A DNA stretch of 64,000 nucleotides from Micrococcus flavus. GTDB taxonomy: Bacteria; Actinomycetota; Actinomycetes; Actinomycetales; Micrococcaceae. Below, one piece after another: positions 7,856-16,718 of the stretch (positions are counted from its first letter, which is position 1; each line of letters starts with the position of its first letter). The stretch is from NCBI RefSeq assembly GCF_014204815.1, contig NZ_JACHMC010000001.1:124001-188000 (forward strand). Direction: 5' to 3'. Made by a program: the position numbers and the translations under genes. The notes beneath the pieces are model-generated. The model worked only from the letters and a program-made list of their open reading frames with translations, ran no database searches and was not told the DNA's origin.

Positions 7856-8119
7856 TCAGGAAGTGCGCACCGTGATCGGGGTGCCTTCGCTGATGTGCTG
7901 GGCGTAGATGCTCAGCTCAGGATCACTGATGGTCCCGCTGATGCGGGACCACCGCGTCCGCAGCACCGGCTTGATCTCTTCCACCGGCGCACCGGCGTAC
8001 TGCTGGCCCAACTGATCGAGCATCCTCTGGTAGTCCTTGGCCAACGTGGTCATCGTGTCCTGGACGGCTCGCTGCAGCTCGCGCTCCAGATTTCCCGAGA
8101 TCTTCACCCGGGCGCTCAT
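7856..8119 (-). CDS. Small unknown protein, 87 aa
   Basis: ATG 8119 overlaps the stop of the upstream 71-aa gene as ATGA, so the two are translationally coupled. The protein is soluble, with a long amphipathic helix (ERELQRAVQDTMTTLAKDYQRMLDQLGQQY) and a C-terminal half rich in beta-type residues. I recognise no family. With its partner it has the size and coupling of small accessory two-gene modules such as toxin-antitoxin pairs, but no toxin or antitoxin motif is visible. Confidence 0.6.
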   Translation of the reverse strand: MSARVKISGNLERELQRAVQDTMTTLAKDYQRMLDQLGQQYAGAPVEEIKPVLRTRWSRISGTISDPELSIYAQHISEGTPITVRTS

Positions 8120-8331
8120 CGGGACACCTGCTGGGTGATGGTGGTTCCGGGGTGACGTGCGACGGTGGAAGTGGTGACGAAGCGGCCCGTGATGGCCGAA
8201 CGGCCCACCGAACGGGTCGCTCCGCCGGGTGAGGGGATCGTCTCGGTAGTGGTGGTCCGCGGATTGCGCTTGGCCGTGGAGGTCTTCACGAACCGGCCCG
8301 TGCTGGCACTGCGGTGAACGGTCTTGCCCAT
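8116..8331 (-). CDS. Small basic protein with two RSAxTGRFV repeats, 71 aa
   Basis: ATG 8331 is preceded by AGGAG. The protein consists of two repeats: RSASTGRFVKTSTAKRNPRTT (first) and RSAITGRFVTTSTVARHPG (second), each followed by a Thr-rich TTT/TIT end. Short proteins with this TGRFVT signature are widespread and often uncharacterised. The IS5 element is inserted about 18 bp upstream of its start, leaving the ribosome site but cutting off the native promoter. Function unknown. Confidence 0.65.
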   Translation of the reverse strand: MGKTVHRSASTGRFVKTSTAKRNPRTTTTETIPSPGGATRSVGRSAITGRFVTTSTVARHPGTTITQQVSR

Positions 8332-8350
8332 GGGCTCGACTCCTGTTCTA

Positions 8351-9289
8351 GGGCGTGTCTGAGAATAGATGCACGAGTCAGCTGAGACCCTGGGGACATG
8401 TCCCGGTTCCAGATGCTCTCTGACACCCAATGGGAGTTGATCGCCCCGATGCTCCCGACCCGGACCGGCCGCGCCGGCAGGCCGTTCGCCGACGCCCGCG
8501 CCATGGTGGAGGCAATCATCTACCGGTACCGGTGCGGAATCGCTTGGAGGGATCTGCCCGAGGTCTACGGGCCCTGGCAGACCGTGTGGACCTGGCATCG
8601 GCGCTTGGCCGAAAAAGGCACCTGGGACACGGTGCTGGCCACGCTGACCGCCGCCGCTGACGCCGAAGGCCTGATCGATTGGTCGGTGGCGGTGGACTCC
8701 ACGATCGCCCGCGCCCACCAGCACGCGACGAACATCACCCGCCACACAGGGGGATGGATCGAACTACAAGAATCCGCGTGAGGAGCCCGCCGATCACGGC
8801 ATCGGGCGCTCCCGTGGCGGGCTGAGCACGAAGATCCATCAGCTCGTCGATGGGACCGGGCTGCCGCTGGTCAGCCTGATCACCCCCGGCCAGGCAAGGG
8901 ACTCCCCGATGCTGCTTCCTCTTCTGGAGCAGCTGCGCGTGACCCGGCCAGTAGGGCGGCCCCGGACCCGCCCCAAGGCCGTGCTGGGCGACAAGGCGTA
9001 CTCCTCCCGGGCGATCCGCACCCACCTGCGTGCCCGCCGGATCAAGGCGGTCATCCCCGAACCGGCCGACCAGCAGGACCACCGCAGACGCCGCGGCTCA
9101 GCCGGCGGGCGCCCCGTCGGCCTCGACGCGGACGCCTACAAGGGCCGCAACGTCATCGAGCGCCAGTACGCACACCTGAAGCAGTGGCGGGGCCTGGCCA
9201 CCCGGTATGACAAGTACGCGATCATCTACAGGGCCGCTGTGGTGTTGAACGCTGTGATCGCATGGTCAAAACGATTGTCAGACATGCCC
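8351..9289 (+). mobile_element. IS5-family insertion sequence, IS427-like (939 bp)
   Basis: Ends are GGGCGTGTCTGAGAATAG and the complement of GGGCATGTCTGACAATCG, matching at 16 of 18 positions. A 2-bp TA duplication flanks it (8349-8350 and 9290-9291), typical of the group. It carries one transposase split into two frames. The insertion separates the 71-aa gene from its upstream region. Confidence 0.92.
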
Positions 9290-9292
9290 TAG
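8398..9292 (+). CDS. IS5-family transposase in two frames (OrfA/OrfB)
   Basis: OrfA (8398-8781, 127 aa) carries the DUF4096-type N-terminus (LSDTQWELIAPMLP, then GIAWRDLPEVYGPWQTV) and the first Asp in VAVDSTIARAH. The second frame, open from about 8750 to 9292, carries GRSRGGLSTKIH, the second Asp in VLGDKAYSS and Glu in RNVIERQYAHLKQWR. Homology passes from frame 1 to frame 2 at a run of five G (8749-8753); reading with a +1 shift gives the family sequence HTGDGSNYKNPREEPADH. This fits programmed frameshifting or a one-base change. The final TAG (9290-9292) lies outside the element and is supplied by the target duplication. Confidence 0.85.
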
Positions 9293-9343
9293 TCCTCTCC
9301 GGTGAGCTTCGCTGATTCGCGTAGCGCTGGGGTTGTGGTGCTC

Positions 9344-9718
9344 TCAGGAGTCGCGCCGGTCGAACATGGTCTGGGCGTGGTGGACTTGGGTGAAGTGGTC
9401 GATGGACCAGGTTTCGAGGGCTTTGAGGGGGGCCAGGAGGGAGCGGCCGGCGTCGGTGAGCTGGTATTCGACGCGTACGGGCACTTCGGGGTAGGCGCGG
9501 CGGGTGAGCAGGCCGTCGCGTTCCAGGGCGCGGAGGGTTTGGGTGAGCATCTTCTGGGAGATGCCCTCGACGTGACGCAGTAGGGCGGAGAAGCGGGCGG
9601 GTCCGGGGCCGAGGGCTCCGACGACCAGGACGGTCCACCGGTCGCCGATGCGGTCGAGGATGCGCCGGGTCGGGCAGCCGGCCTGGTATGGGTCCAGAAC
9701 CATCTCCTCGATGCTCAT
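9344..9718 (-). CDS. HxlR-family transcriptional regulator
   Basis: The 124-aa protein has the compact HxlR winged helix: a conserved Cys in QAGCPTRRILDRIGDRWTVLV, recognition helix QKMLTQTLRALERDGLL and wing VRVEYQLTDAGRSLL. HxlR proteins sense thiol-reactive or aldehyde compounds and usually control a divergent oxidoreductase. Here the divergent gene is the NmrA-like protein at 11315, and the ISL3 element at 9803 now sits between them, so normal autoregulation across the shared promoter is probably disturbed. Confidence 0.9.
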   Translation of the reverse strand: MSIEEMVLDPYQAGCPTRRILDRIGDRWTVLVVGALGPGPARFSALLRHVEGISQKMLTQTLRALERDGLLTRRAYPEVPVRVEYQLTDAGRSLLAPLKALETWSIDHFTQVHHAQTMFDRRDS

Positions 9719-9802
9719 GGCGATCGTCCCCTCCTGGTTACCACCAAGTGCCTACTTACCAACGGAAACTAACTCTCCTACAGTGAGAGGATGGAGTAAA
9801 GG

Positions 9803-11278
9803 GGCTCTTCACCGTTGAGTGTGGTGTGTCATGTCTAACCCGCCGCCGATGAGGAGCATCCGGAGGCGGTAGTTGTCCCGGTTGCGGAAGCCTCGGGCGA
9901 TGCGTCGGTGGAGTTCGATGAGTCCATTGATGGCTTCAGTGCCGCCGTTGCTGGCGCCGTTGGTGTCGAAGTAGCCGAGGAACTCGCGGCGCCATCTGTT
10001 CAGGGTCTTGCCCAGCCGTGCGACCTCGGGGATCGGACACGAGGTGAAGGTGGCGAGGATCTTCTCGGCGACTGCTCGCCCGGCGGCATGAGTGCCCTGA
10101 CGGTAGGCGGAGCGAACCTTCTGGGCGCACAACCACGCGATTTCGACCTCGATGTGTTGCTCGTGAGCGGCCCAGGCCGTCTCGAGCCGATCGCGTTGCC
10201 GATCGGTGAGATTCTCCGCGCCGGCGCGCAGGACGTTGCGGACCCGGTACAGCGGATCGCTCTTGCGGCCGCGGTGGCCGTGGATCTGCTGCTGAACCCG
10301 CCGGCGGACATCATCGACGACAGTGGTGGCCAGCTTGACCACATGGAAGGCGTCCAGGACCGAGCGGGCGTCCTCGAGCTGGTCATCGATGGCGTTCTTG
10401 TACCCATGGAACGGGTCCAGGGTCGCCACCTCGATCCGGGCTCGGAAGGCGTCGCCGCGCTGGTCGAGCCAGTCCTTGTACACCCTGCCGGAACGGCCCG
10501 GCACCAGATCGAGCAACCGCGCCCTCGTGCGCCCGCCCTCGTCCCGGGTCAGGTCGACCATCCCGGTCAGCTCTTTGGGGCCGCGCCCGCCGTGATGGAT
10601 GGGTTTGGTCGAGACGTGATGCCAGACATGCTCGTCAACCCCGAGGATCGCGACGCCCTCGAAGCGGGATGGGTCCTCGTCAGCGGCCTGCAGCAGGGGT
10701 TGGATCGAGTCCCACACTGTGCGCCATCCTGTCCCGAGCTGACGGCGGATCCCGTTGACGGAGGCGTGCTCTCGGCGGATCTGCTCGATCGCCCACCGGC
10801 ACGCCCGGGTCGTCAGCACCGCTCGCGGTGCAGCGACCTTCTCGTCCTGCTCGATGAACGAGCCGACCTCGCAGGCTGGATCTGGACACAGCCACCGGCG
10901 CTTGCGCCAGATGATCCGCACCGGTCGCCCGAACGCTGGCGCGTCGACCAGGCTGACCTCGATCCGACCGTGACCACGGGCGATCACCCCGCAGGAGCGG
11001 CATCCCATCGGCTCCGGCGCGGACTCGACCGTCACCACCAGCCGGTCGTGGTCATCCCGTTCGGCGGTGAGCACATGCAGCCCGGGCAATCCGACCAGCA
11101 GATCGCAACACGTGCAGTAGTCGCCGCGCGCACGGCAGTACAACGTAGGCTCAGGCATGGTCGAGGTCCTTGTGATCAGGAGAGGTCAGAGTCCTCTGAT
11201 CATCGAGGGCCTCGGCGCTTTCGAGCCCTCACCCCAGGCCCCGGCGCGTCACACCCCCACACTCAACGGCGAAGAGCC
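9803..11278 (-). mobile_element. ISL3-family insertion sequence, copy 2 (1,476 bp)
   Basis: Same length, ends and orientation as copy 1 at 1446-2921. The flanking 8-bp duplication is AGTAAAGG (9795-9802 and 11279-11286). It lies in the intergenic space between hxlR and the divergent NmrA-like gene. The only coding difference noticed is one codon of the transposase. Confidence 0.97.
9809..11158 (-). CDS. ISL3-family transposase, copy 2
   Basis: 449 aa, identical to the copy at 1452-2801 except His37 in place of Asn37 (a GTT to GTG difference on the plus strand). Zinc-binding N-terminus and DDE catalytic segments are intact. The near identity of the copies indicates recent transposition within this genome. 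Confidence 0.95.
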   Translation of the reverse strand: MPEPTLYCRARGDYCTCCDLLVGLPGLHVLTAERDDHDRLVVTVESAPEPMGCRSCGVIARGHGRIEVSLVDAPAFGRPVRIIWRKRRWLCPDPACEVGSFIEQDEKVAAPRAVLTTRACRWAIEQIRREHASVNGIRRQLGTGWRTVWDSIQPLLQAADEDPSRFEGVAILGVDEHVWHHVSTKPIHHGGRGPKELTGMVDLTRDEGGRTRARLLDLVPGRSGRVYKDWLDQRGDAFRARIEVATLDPFHGYKNAIDDQLEDARSVLDAFHVVKLATTVVDDVRRRVQQQIHGHRGRKSDPLYRVRNVLRAGAENLTDRQRDRLETAWAAHEQHIEVEIAWLCAQKVRSAYRQGTHAAGRAVAEKILATFTSCPIPEVARLGKTLNRWRREFLGYFDTNGASNGGTEAINGLIELHRRIARGFRNRDNYRLRMLLIGGGLDMTHHTQR

Positions 11279-11314
11279 AGTAAAGGCCTGTTCGGTTGAG
11301 GAAGGGAATCAGTC

Positions 11315-11962
11315 ATGGCGAACGTCGTCGTTCTGGGAGGTACGGGCTATACCGGGGGTCACATTGTGGCCAAGGCGGTGCGGGCGGGGCACCACGTCAC
11401 GTCCTTCAGTCGCACAGGCCCGTCGGAGCCTGTCGATGGGGTCACCTATCGGACGGGTTCGTTGGGGGACGCGGCGATCCGTGAGCAGGCGGTGGCCGGC
11501 GCTGATGTCGTGATCGGTGCGCTGGCGCCGCGGGGTGAGCTGGAGGACTCCCTGGCAGGGGTGTATCGGGAGGTGGCCGGCCTGGCCGCGGCAGGCGGGG
11601 TCCGGTTCGGGGTGGTGGGCGGGTTCAGCGCGCTGCGACCTGTGGAGGGGGCTCCGCGGTTCTATGAGTCCGGGGAGCTGCCGCCGGAGTTCGCCGCTGA
11701 GGCGCGGGCGATGGGCGCGGTGCTGGATTGGTTGCTCAGCGACGCTCCGCAGGCGCTGGACTGGTTCTATGTCAGCCCGGCGGGGAACTACGGCTCCTAC
11801 GTGCCTGGTGAGGACCTGGGCCGGTACCGGATCGGCGGGGAGGTCGCTCTGTTCGATGCTGAGGGGCAGTCGGCGATCAGCGGCCCGGACTTCGCCGCCG
11901 CGATCGTCGCGGAGATCGACACGCCCACCCACCGGCGGGCGCAGTTCTCCGTCGCCTACTGA
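11315..11962 (+). CDS. NAD(P)H-binding NmrA-like protein
   Basis: The 215-aa Rossmann protein begins MANVVVLGGTGYTGGHIVAKA, with the GxxGxxG dinucleotide loop at residues 8-14. It continues with an atypical short-chain reductase/epimerase fold (DVVIGALAP, then DWFYVSPAGNYG). It lacks an obvious YxxxK pair, as is common in NmrA-like regulators or quinone reductases. SD GAGGAAGG precedes ATG 11315. It was presumably divergently transcribed with hxlR; now only 28 bp separate it from the ISL3 duplication, so its promoter may be lost or supplied by the element. Confidence 0.85.
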   Translation: MANVVVLGGTGYTGGHIVAKAVRAGHHVTSFSRTGPSEPVDGVTYRTGSLGDAAIREQAVAGADVVIGALAPRGELEDSLAGVYREVAGLAAAGGVRFGVVGGFSALRPVEGAPRFYESGELPPEFAAEARAMGAVLDWLLSDAPQALDWFYVSPAGNYGSYVPGEDLGRYRIGGEVALFDAEGQSAISGPDFAAAIVAEIDTPTHRRAQFSVAY

Positions 11963-11996
11963 GTCGTTCGGCTCTCGCGAGCCCAGCCGCATAAGC

Positions 11997-12029
11997 GCGC
12001 CCGCCCGGCAATCGTTACCGGGCGGGCGC
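11997..12029. terminator. Hairpin terminator between convergent genes
   Basis: A perfect 12-bp stem GCGCCCGCCCGG / CCGGGCGGGCGC with a 9-nt loop. It ends the NmrA-like transcript and the leftward five-gene unit. Confidence 0.8.
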
Positions 12030-12104
12030 ATTCGTGCTGGCGTCCGGGGCGGACAAGCACGCTCAGGAGGCCAGGCCCGCCCGCACCGTCAGGGACCGAT
12101 GGGG

Positions 12105-12743
12105 TCATCGGATGAGGAAGATGAGGATGGCCAGGCTCGCGGCGGCTGCGGTGAAGCACAGGGCGGCGATCGTGCCGCTGGGCTTGGTGTGGCCGGTGGC
12201 GTAGCGGTCGTAGAGGGTTTGCAGCCGGGCCCGGAGACGGTCGTGGTAGAGCAGGCCGACGATCAGGACCGCGAGGGTCGGCAGGGCGTAGATCGCGGTG
12301 TAGCCGATCAGCACGGGCACCGCGGTTTCGGGGGCGATGCCGGTGTCGATGAGGCGTTCGACGGCCAGGAACATCGGGAACGCGTTGGGGATGTCGCTGA
12401 TCGTGGCGACCAGGCCGAGCGGAAGCGCGGTCCAGGCGTTCACCCAGGACGGCAGTCCGTACCCGCGCCGGGGACGCGCGGTGAACCGGCGGACGCCGAG
12501 AACGATGAAGACCACCGTGATGATCGTGAACAGGATGCGTCGTAGCCACAGCGTCAACCCGTCCAGCCAGGTCTCGGCGGCGTTGAGCCCGAAGTAGAGC
12601 AGCAGCGTGAAGGTCCCGAACGTCACGAACGCCCCGACCGTGTACGCCCACCCGGTGGCGGCGGGCCGCTTGGCGGCCAGCAGGATCACCACGACGATCC
12701 AGATCGTGGAGACGTTGACCGAGTCCAGCACTGCCAAGCCCAC
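12105..12743 (-). CDS. GAP/Sap-like integral membrane protein (LysE-like fold)
   Basis: About six transmembrane helices in 212 aa. The N-terminal LDSVNVSTI and the central VATISDIPNAFPMFLAVERL resemble the two acidic half-repeats of GAP (sulfolipid-1-addressing) and LysE-like exporters. The GTG at 12743 is the first usable start after an in-frame stop, though it begins in what looks like the first helix, so the true start is uncertain. It is the last gene of the leftward unit begun by the MFS pump. The exported substrate is unknown. Confidence 0.65.
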   Translation of the reverse strand: MGLAVLDSVNVSTIWIVVVILLAAKRPAATGWAYTVGAFVTFGTFTLLLYFGLNAAETWLDGLTLWLRRILFTIITVVFIVLGVRRFTARPRRGYGLPSWVNAWTALPLGLVATISDIPNAFPMFLAVERLIDTGIAPETAVPVLIGYTAIYALPTLAVLIVGLLYHDRLRARLQTLYDRYATGHTKPSGTIAALCFTAAAASLAILIFLIR

Positions 12744-12809
12744 CAGGGTGAGCAGCAGCCCCGCCGTTACTGCTGCTCCCGCCCCGGCGTCGCGGTGACG
12801 GGGCTCTCG

Positions 12810-13190
12810 TCACCGCGAGTCATTTGCATCCTGGAGGATCCGCTCGGTCGCGGTACGGGTCCGGCGGGGGGCGAGGTCCCCGCGGCGGGCGAGCCAGATC
12901 TCCAGCGGGATCGTCACCAGCGGGGGAATCGCGGCGAGGACCGCCAGCAGCGCGATCCACCACCGCCAGCGCAGGATGACCGCCGCGGTGATGGTGACGA
13001 TGAGGTAGACCAGGAACGCGATGCCGTGGGCCATGCCGAAGATCTGCACCCCGAGCTCGGTGGTGCGCGTGACGTACTTGAGGAACATGCCGATCAGCAG
13101 CCCGGTCCAGGTGCCGGCCTCGACGAACGCGACGATCGAGAACACACGACCGGTGCGGCCGATCGGGTGGCGGGATGAGGGGTGCTGCAC
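12810..13190 (-). CDS. DUF3817 membrane protein
   Basis: The 126-aa protein has three hydrophobic helices and the DUF3817 signature: FSIVAFVEAGTWTGLLIGMF, then a GMAHGIAFLVYL helix. Family members are small integral membrane proteins of unknown role, often next to transporters. It starts 48 bp after the demethylase-like gene and likely belongs to the same transcript. Confidence 0.8.
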   Translation of the reverse strand: MQHPSSRHPIGRTGRVFSIVAFVEAGTWTGLLIGMFLKYVTRTTELGVQIFGMAHGIAFLVYLIVTITAAVILRWRWWIALLAVLAAIPPLVTIPLEIWLARRGDLAPRRTRTATERILQDANDSR

Positions 13191-13238
13191 GATGTGATCC
13201 TCCGGGATGACTGATCTGGGCGCGGACGCGCGGGAGCG

Positions 13239-14588
13239 TCAGGACGCCGGTGGGGACGGGCGGCGGGTGAGGTCGATGGTGCGGTTCTTCGGCAGGTGCA
13301 GCATCGGGTAGCGCCCGACGGTGGCGCGGATGTGTCTTTGGTGGGTGCCGGGGTCTCCCCAGATGATCTCCACCTGCGTTCCTTCCTGGGCGAGGGTCTC
13401 GTCCAGGAAGGCCAGCGAGATCATCGAGTGGTAGCTGCTGCTGAACATGCGGCCGCTGGAGATGCCGATGGGGTGGCCCTGGTGCAGGACGTCGTCGGCG
13501 AACACGATGGTGCTGTGCGCGGTCCAGATCGGGTTGGCCGGGAAGTCCATGAACTGGGCTTGCTGGCCGGGGGTGAACTGGCTGGCGTAGACGGCCACGA
13601 CGTCCTCGGGGTTCCAGATCAAGGTGACGGGTCGGCGGGTGGCGGGTGTTGCTTGCAGGGCGTGTCTGCCGGTGAAGTCGTGGTTGAAGGCGACCATGTG
13701 CCCCCAGCCGAGCTCGAAGGGGGTGAAGTACCGCTTGGAGACGTCCGTTCCGGCGCTGCCTGGCAGTCGAGGGAACACATGCTCGGCGTCGACGCCCAGG
13801 AACGCCAGGAAGTCGGCGTCTTCGGTGTAGGCGGGCAGGAAGTGCAGGAACGACTGCGCGAACCCGTTCTCGGTGTGGTTGAGCCCGTAGGCGCGCAACC
13901 CCAGCCGCGTGATACCGAAGTCAGCCCCGGCGGCCATGAGCGCCTCGTACACCGCGGGGGCGTCGTCGGTGTTGCCGTGCACTTCGTACGCCAGCGTCCC
14001 GGCGACACCGAGGCGGAACACCCGCACCGGCAGCGGTTCCCCGGTGGTGGGATGGGCGATGGTGGATTCGCGGTGCCAGATGAACTCCAGGTCGGTGAAG
14101 TCCTCACCGGTGGCGGCCTGGATGATGTCCAACGACGCCGGACCCCCGACCTGGAACAGGAACAGGCTGCCGGACAGGTCTTGCCCGGTGACGTCGTACT
14201 CACCGGTGGCGACGAGGTAGTCGATGTAGGGGTTGAGGAAGAAGCTGACGAACTCCTCCTCGCCCACCCGCAGGACCATCCCGTCAGCCATGACGTGCCC
14301 GTTCGTGTTGCACATCACCGCGTGCTTGGACGCACCGACGGAGAACCGGGTGAAGTCGTTCACACACGCCCGCTCCAGCAAGCGCAGGGCGTCGGGGCCG
14401 GTGAGCCGGTAGGGAGAGGCGGGGTTCAGTCCGGCGTGCAGGTACGCGGTGGTCTTCCACGACTCTTCCTCGGTGCGGAAGTCGCTGAACTCATACGGGG
14501 TGAAGCTGCCCAGCGAGCTGCTGTACAGCGCGACCTAGGGGTCGAACGGCAGGTACGGGCTGTGACGAAGGGGGGTGGGCTGACTCAT
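13239..14588 (-). pseudogene. Aminomethyltransferase-family (LigM/GcvT-like) demethylase with in-frame amber codon
   Basis: The start ATG at 14588 overlaps the TetR stop as ATGA. The frame reads MSQPTPLRHSPYLPFDP, then TAG at 14537-14535, then continues for 431 codons with no other stop. Downstream is a full GcvT-type domain (LHAGLNPASPYRLTGPDAL, later AGTLAYEVHGNTDDAPAVYEAL and GRHALQATPATRRPVTLIW). Such proteins move methyl or aminomethyl groups to tetrahydrofolate, for example O-demethylation of aromatic acids by LigM. The TAG most simply arose from GAG or CAG. The later in-frame start at 14381 would remove about 69 residues of conserved N-terminus, so the gene is probably inactive unless read through. 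Confidence 0.8.
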
Positions 14589-15151
14589 CGGGTCACGCTC
14601 TCGGTGTCGGTGGCCTGCACGGCCAGGTCGGTGATCGCTGCGGTGATCTGGGCACGCACGACCGTGGCCAGAGGCACGGTGGTGAAGGACTCGTGCAGCC
14701 AGAGCCCGTCGGCGGCGAGGCGGGCGATGACCTGGCGAAGCTGGGCCTGCGAGAGGTCCCCCTTCTCGGGCAGCGGCGGTGTCCACCGTGTCAGGACCGT
14801 GTTCCAGGTGGCGTGCATGTCGGGTTCGTTGGCCGTCTCGAGCATCAACAGCAACTCGGCGCGCGTGGCGCTCTGGGTCGCCACGCGGGCGTACGCCCCC
14901 AACCGCTCAGCCTCGGTGGCCTGCTCGGCCGATGATCCGGCCGCCTCGACCAGGCTCGCCTCCCACTGCCCCGCGAGGTGCTCGTGCAGCGCGTGGAGCA
15001 GCGCCTCCCGGGTCGGGAAGTGGTACAGCAGCCCGCCTTTGGTCATGCCCGCGGCCTCGGCCACGGACTCGAAGGTCACCGCGGTGACCCCGCCGGCCTC
15101 GATCACCCGCAGGGCGGCATCCAGGATCTCGGTCCGCTTGCTGGGACGCAT
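14585..15151 (-). CDS. TetR-family transcriptional regulator
   Basis: 188 aa. The N-terminal helix-turn-helix (TEILDAALRVIEAGGVTAVTFESVAEAAGMTKGGLLYHFPTREAL, shown in parts) is classic TetR; the C-terminal ligand domain is unassigned. It starts 22 bp after the MFS stop and overlaps the demethylase start by 4 bp. It probably controls this unit through the palindrome at 16719-16734. Confidence 0.9.
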   Translation of the reverse strand: MRPSKRTEILDAALRVIEAGGVTAVTFESVAEAAGMTKGGLLYHFPTREALLHALHEHLAGQWEASLVEAAGSSAEQATEAERLGAYARVATQSATRAELLLMLETANEPDMHATWNTVLTRWTPPLPEKGDLSQAQLRQVIARLAADGLWLHESFTTVPLATVVRAQITAAITDLAVQATDTESVTR

Positions 15152-15173
15152 AACCTCTGCCTCCAGTCCCGGG

Positions 15174-16676
15174 TCAGTGGTTGCCCGAGAAGGCCTGAGA
15201 CTGAGTGCCCGGCCCGTGGTGGCGCAGCAACCGGCCGGTGACCGCGGCCCCTACGGCCAGGACCACGGCGAGGATGATCATCGTGACCAAGAATCCGGTG
15301 TCGAAGGCACTGCTGGCTGCCTCGATGATCGCCCGGTCTCCGCCGGCTACCGCCAGCGCATCCGACAGGCTCTCGTGCGCGCCCTCCGGTGCCCCGGCAG
15401 GGAGCCGAACGGTGGTGGTGTAGACGAAGGTGAGCAGGCTACCCAGCAACGCGACAGCGGTCAGGGACCCGAACTCATAGGAGACCTCCTCGACGGAGGA
15501 GGCCATCCCGGCGCGGCGGGCGGGCACGTTGCCCACGATCGCGGTCGAGGCCACCGACATCGCCCCGCCCAGCCCGGCGCCGGTGACTAGCAGCCCGGCG
15601 ACCAGCACACCGAACACGTCGGCCTGCACGCCGATGATCACCACGACCACCCCGAGCGAGGCGACCGCAAGGCCCCCGGCGATCAGGGGCAGCAGGCCGA
15701 TCCTGTGCAGGAACGCCCCGCCCAGCAGCGCCGTGGGCAGCGACCCGATCGCGACCGCCGCGACCAGCAGACCGGCCTGCAGCGGGGTAAAACCCTCCAC
15801 GAGCTGATACCGCTGGGTGGTGACCAACTGAGACCCACCGATCGCGAACATCGAGAACGCCGCCGCCAGCACCCCGGCGCTGAACGCCGGGTTGCGGAAG
15901 ATCGAGAACTCCAGCAGCGGCTGCTCTAGGCGCCGCTGCCGGCGCGCGAAGAGCACCGACCCGACCACCGCGGCCACCAAACCCGCACCAACGATCACCC
16001 AGTTCTGCGGGGAGTGCGCGAGCTCCTTGATGAAGAACACCGCACCCACCAGCGCGACCATCGCCTGCACCGAGGAGATCAGATCCCACCTCTTGGACGG
16101 GTCAGGGTCGTTGGCCGGTGCGATCAGCATCGCCGCGACCAGCGCGACGATGACCACGGGCACGTTGATTAGGAACACCGAACCCCACCAGAAGTGCTCC
16201 AGCAGCACCCCGCCCACGATCGGGCCCAGCGCCGCTCCGACCACGGCCAGGCTCCCCCACACCGCGATCGCGAAGTTGCGTTCGCGTTCGACCTCGAACG
16301 AGACGCGGATCAGCGCCAGTGTGGCCGGCATCATCGCCGCCGCGCCTACCGCCAGCACCGCACGCGCAGCGATCAGCAGCCCAGCAGACGGCGCGAACGC
16401 CGCCCCCAGGGACGCCAGCCCGAAGACCACCAGACCGATCAAGAACATGCGTCGGTGCCCGATCCGGTCCCCCAGCGTGCCCGACCCCAGCAGCAGACCC
16501 GCCATCACCACCGGGTAGGCGTTGATGATCCACAAGCTCTGCGACCCCGAGGCCCCGAGCTCCTCCACTAGCGTCGGCAACGCCGTGTACAGGATCGAGT
16601 TGTCCAGGGTGATCAACAGCAGCCCCGCCGCCACCGTCGCCAGCAGACCCCACCGCTGCCGCTTGCTCAAACTCAC
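15174..16676 (-). CDS. MFS drug/metabolite efflux pump, DHA2 (14-helix) type
   Basis: About 500 aa with 14 predicted transmembrane helices. Motif A appears as GDRIGHRRMFLIG and the antiporter motif C region as AALGPIVGGVLLEHFWW. The likely start is GTG 16676 (MSLSKRQRWG), preceded by AGGAAGG; the frame is open to 16706. DHA2 proteins export drugs or metabolites with proton exchange. First gene of the leftward unit MFS, TetR, demethylase, DUF3817, GAP-like protein, so it may export the substrate or product of the demethylase. Confidence 0.9.
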   Translation of the reverse strand: MSLSKRQRWGLLATVAAGLLLITLDNSILYTALPTLVEELGASGSQSLWIINAYPVVMAGLLLGSGTLGDRIGHRRMFLIGLVVFGLASLGAAFAPSAGLLIAARAVLAVGAAAMMPATLALIRVSFEVERERNFAIAVWGSLAVVGAALGPIVGGVLLEHFWWGSVFLINVPVVIVALVAAMLIAPANDPDPSKRWDLISSVQAMVALVGAVFFIKELAHSPQNWVIVGAGLVAAVVGSVLFARRQRRLEQPLLEFSIFRNPAFSAGVLAAAFSMFAIGGSQLVTTQRYQLVEGFTPLQAGLLVAAVAIGSLPTALLGGAFLHRIGLLPLIAGGLAVASLGVVVVIIGVQADVFGVLVAGLLVTGAGLGGAMSVASTAIVGNVPARRAGMASSVEEVSYEFGSLTAVALLGSLLTFVYTTTVRLPAGAPEGAHESLSDALAVAGGDRAIIEAASSAFDTGFLVTMIILAVVLAVGAAVTGRLLRHHGPGTQSQAFSGNH

Positions 16677-16718
16677 GTCATCACGCCTTCCTGGAACCGA
16701 ACACAACCATCGTAACTA

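Noticed and set aside
14535-14537. TAG in a methyltransferase gene as a pyrrolysine codon
   Set aside because: Pyrrolysine occurs in MttB/MtmB/MtbB-type enzymes at the active site. This is a GcvT/LigM-type protein and the codon is in the N-terminal tail; a simple nonsense mutation fits better.
13296-15590. Long rightward open frame of 764 codons across the demethylase, TetR and MFS genes
   Set aside because: It is antisense to genes with clear family motifs and its translation is rich in Gly/Val/Arg with no domain; a high-GC shadow.
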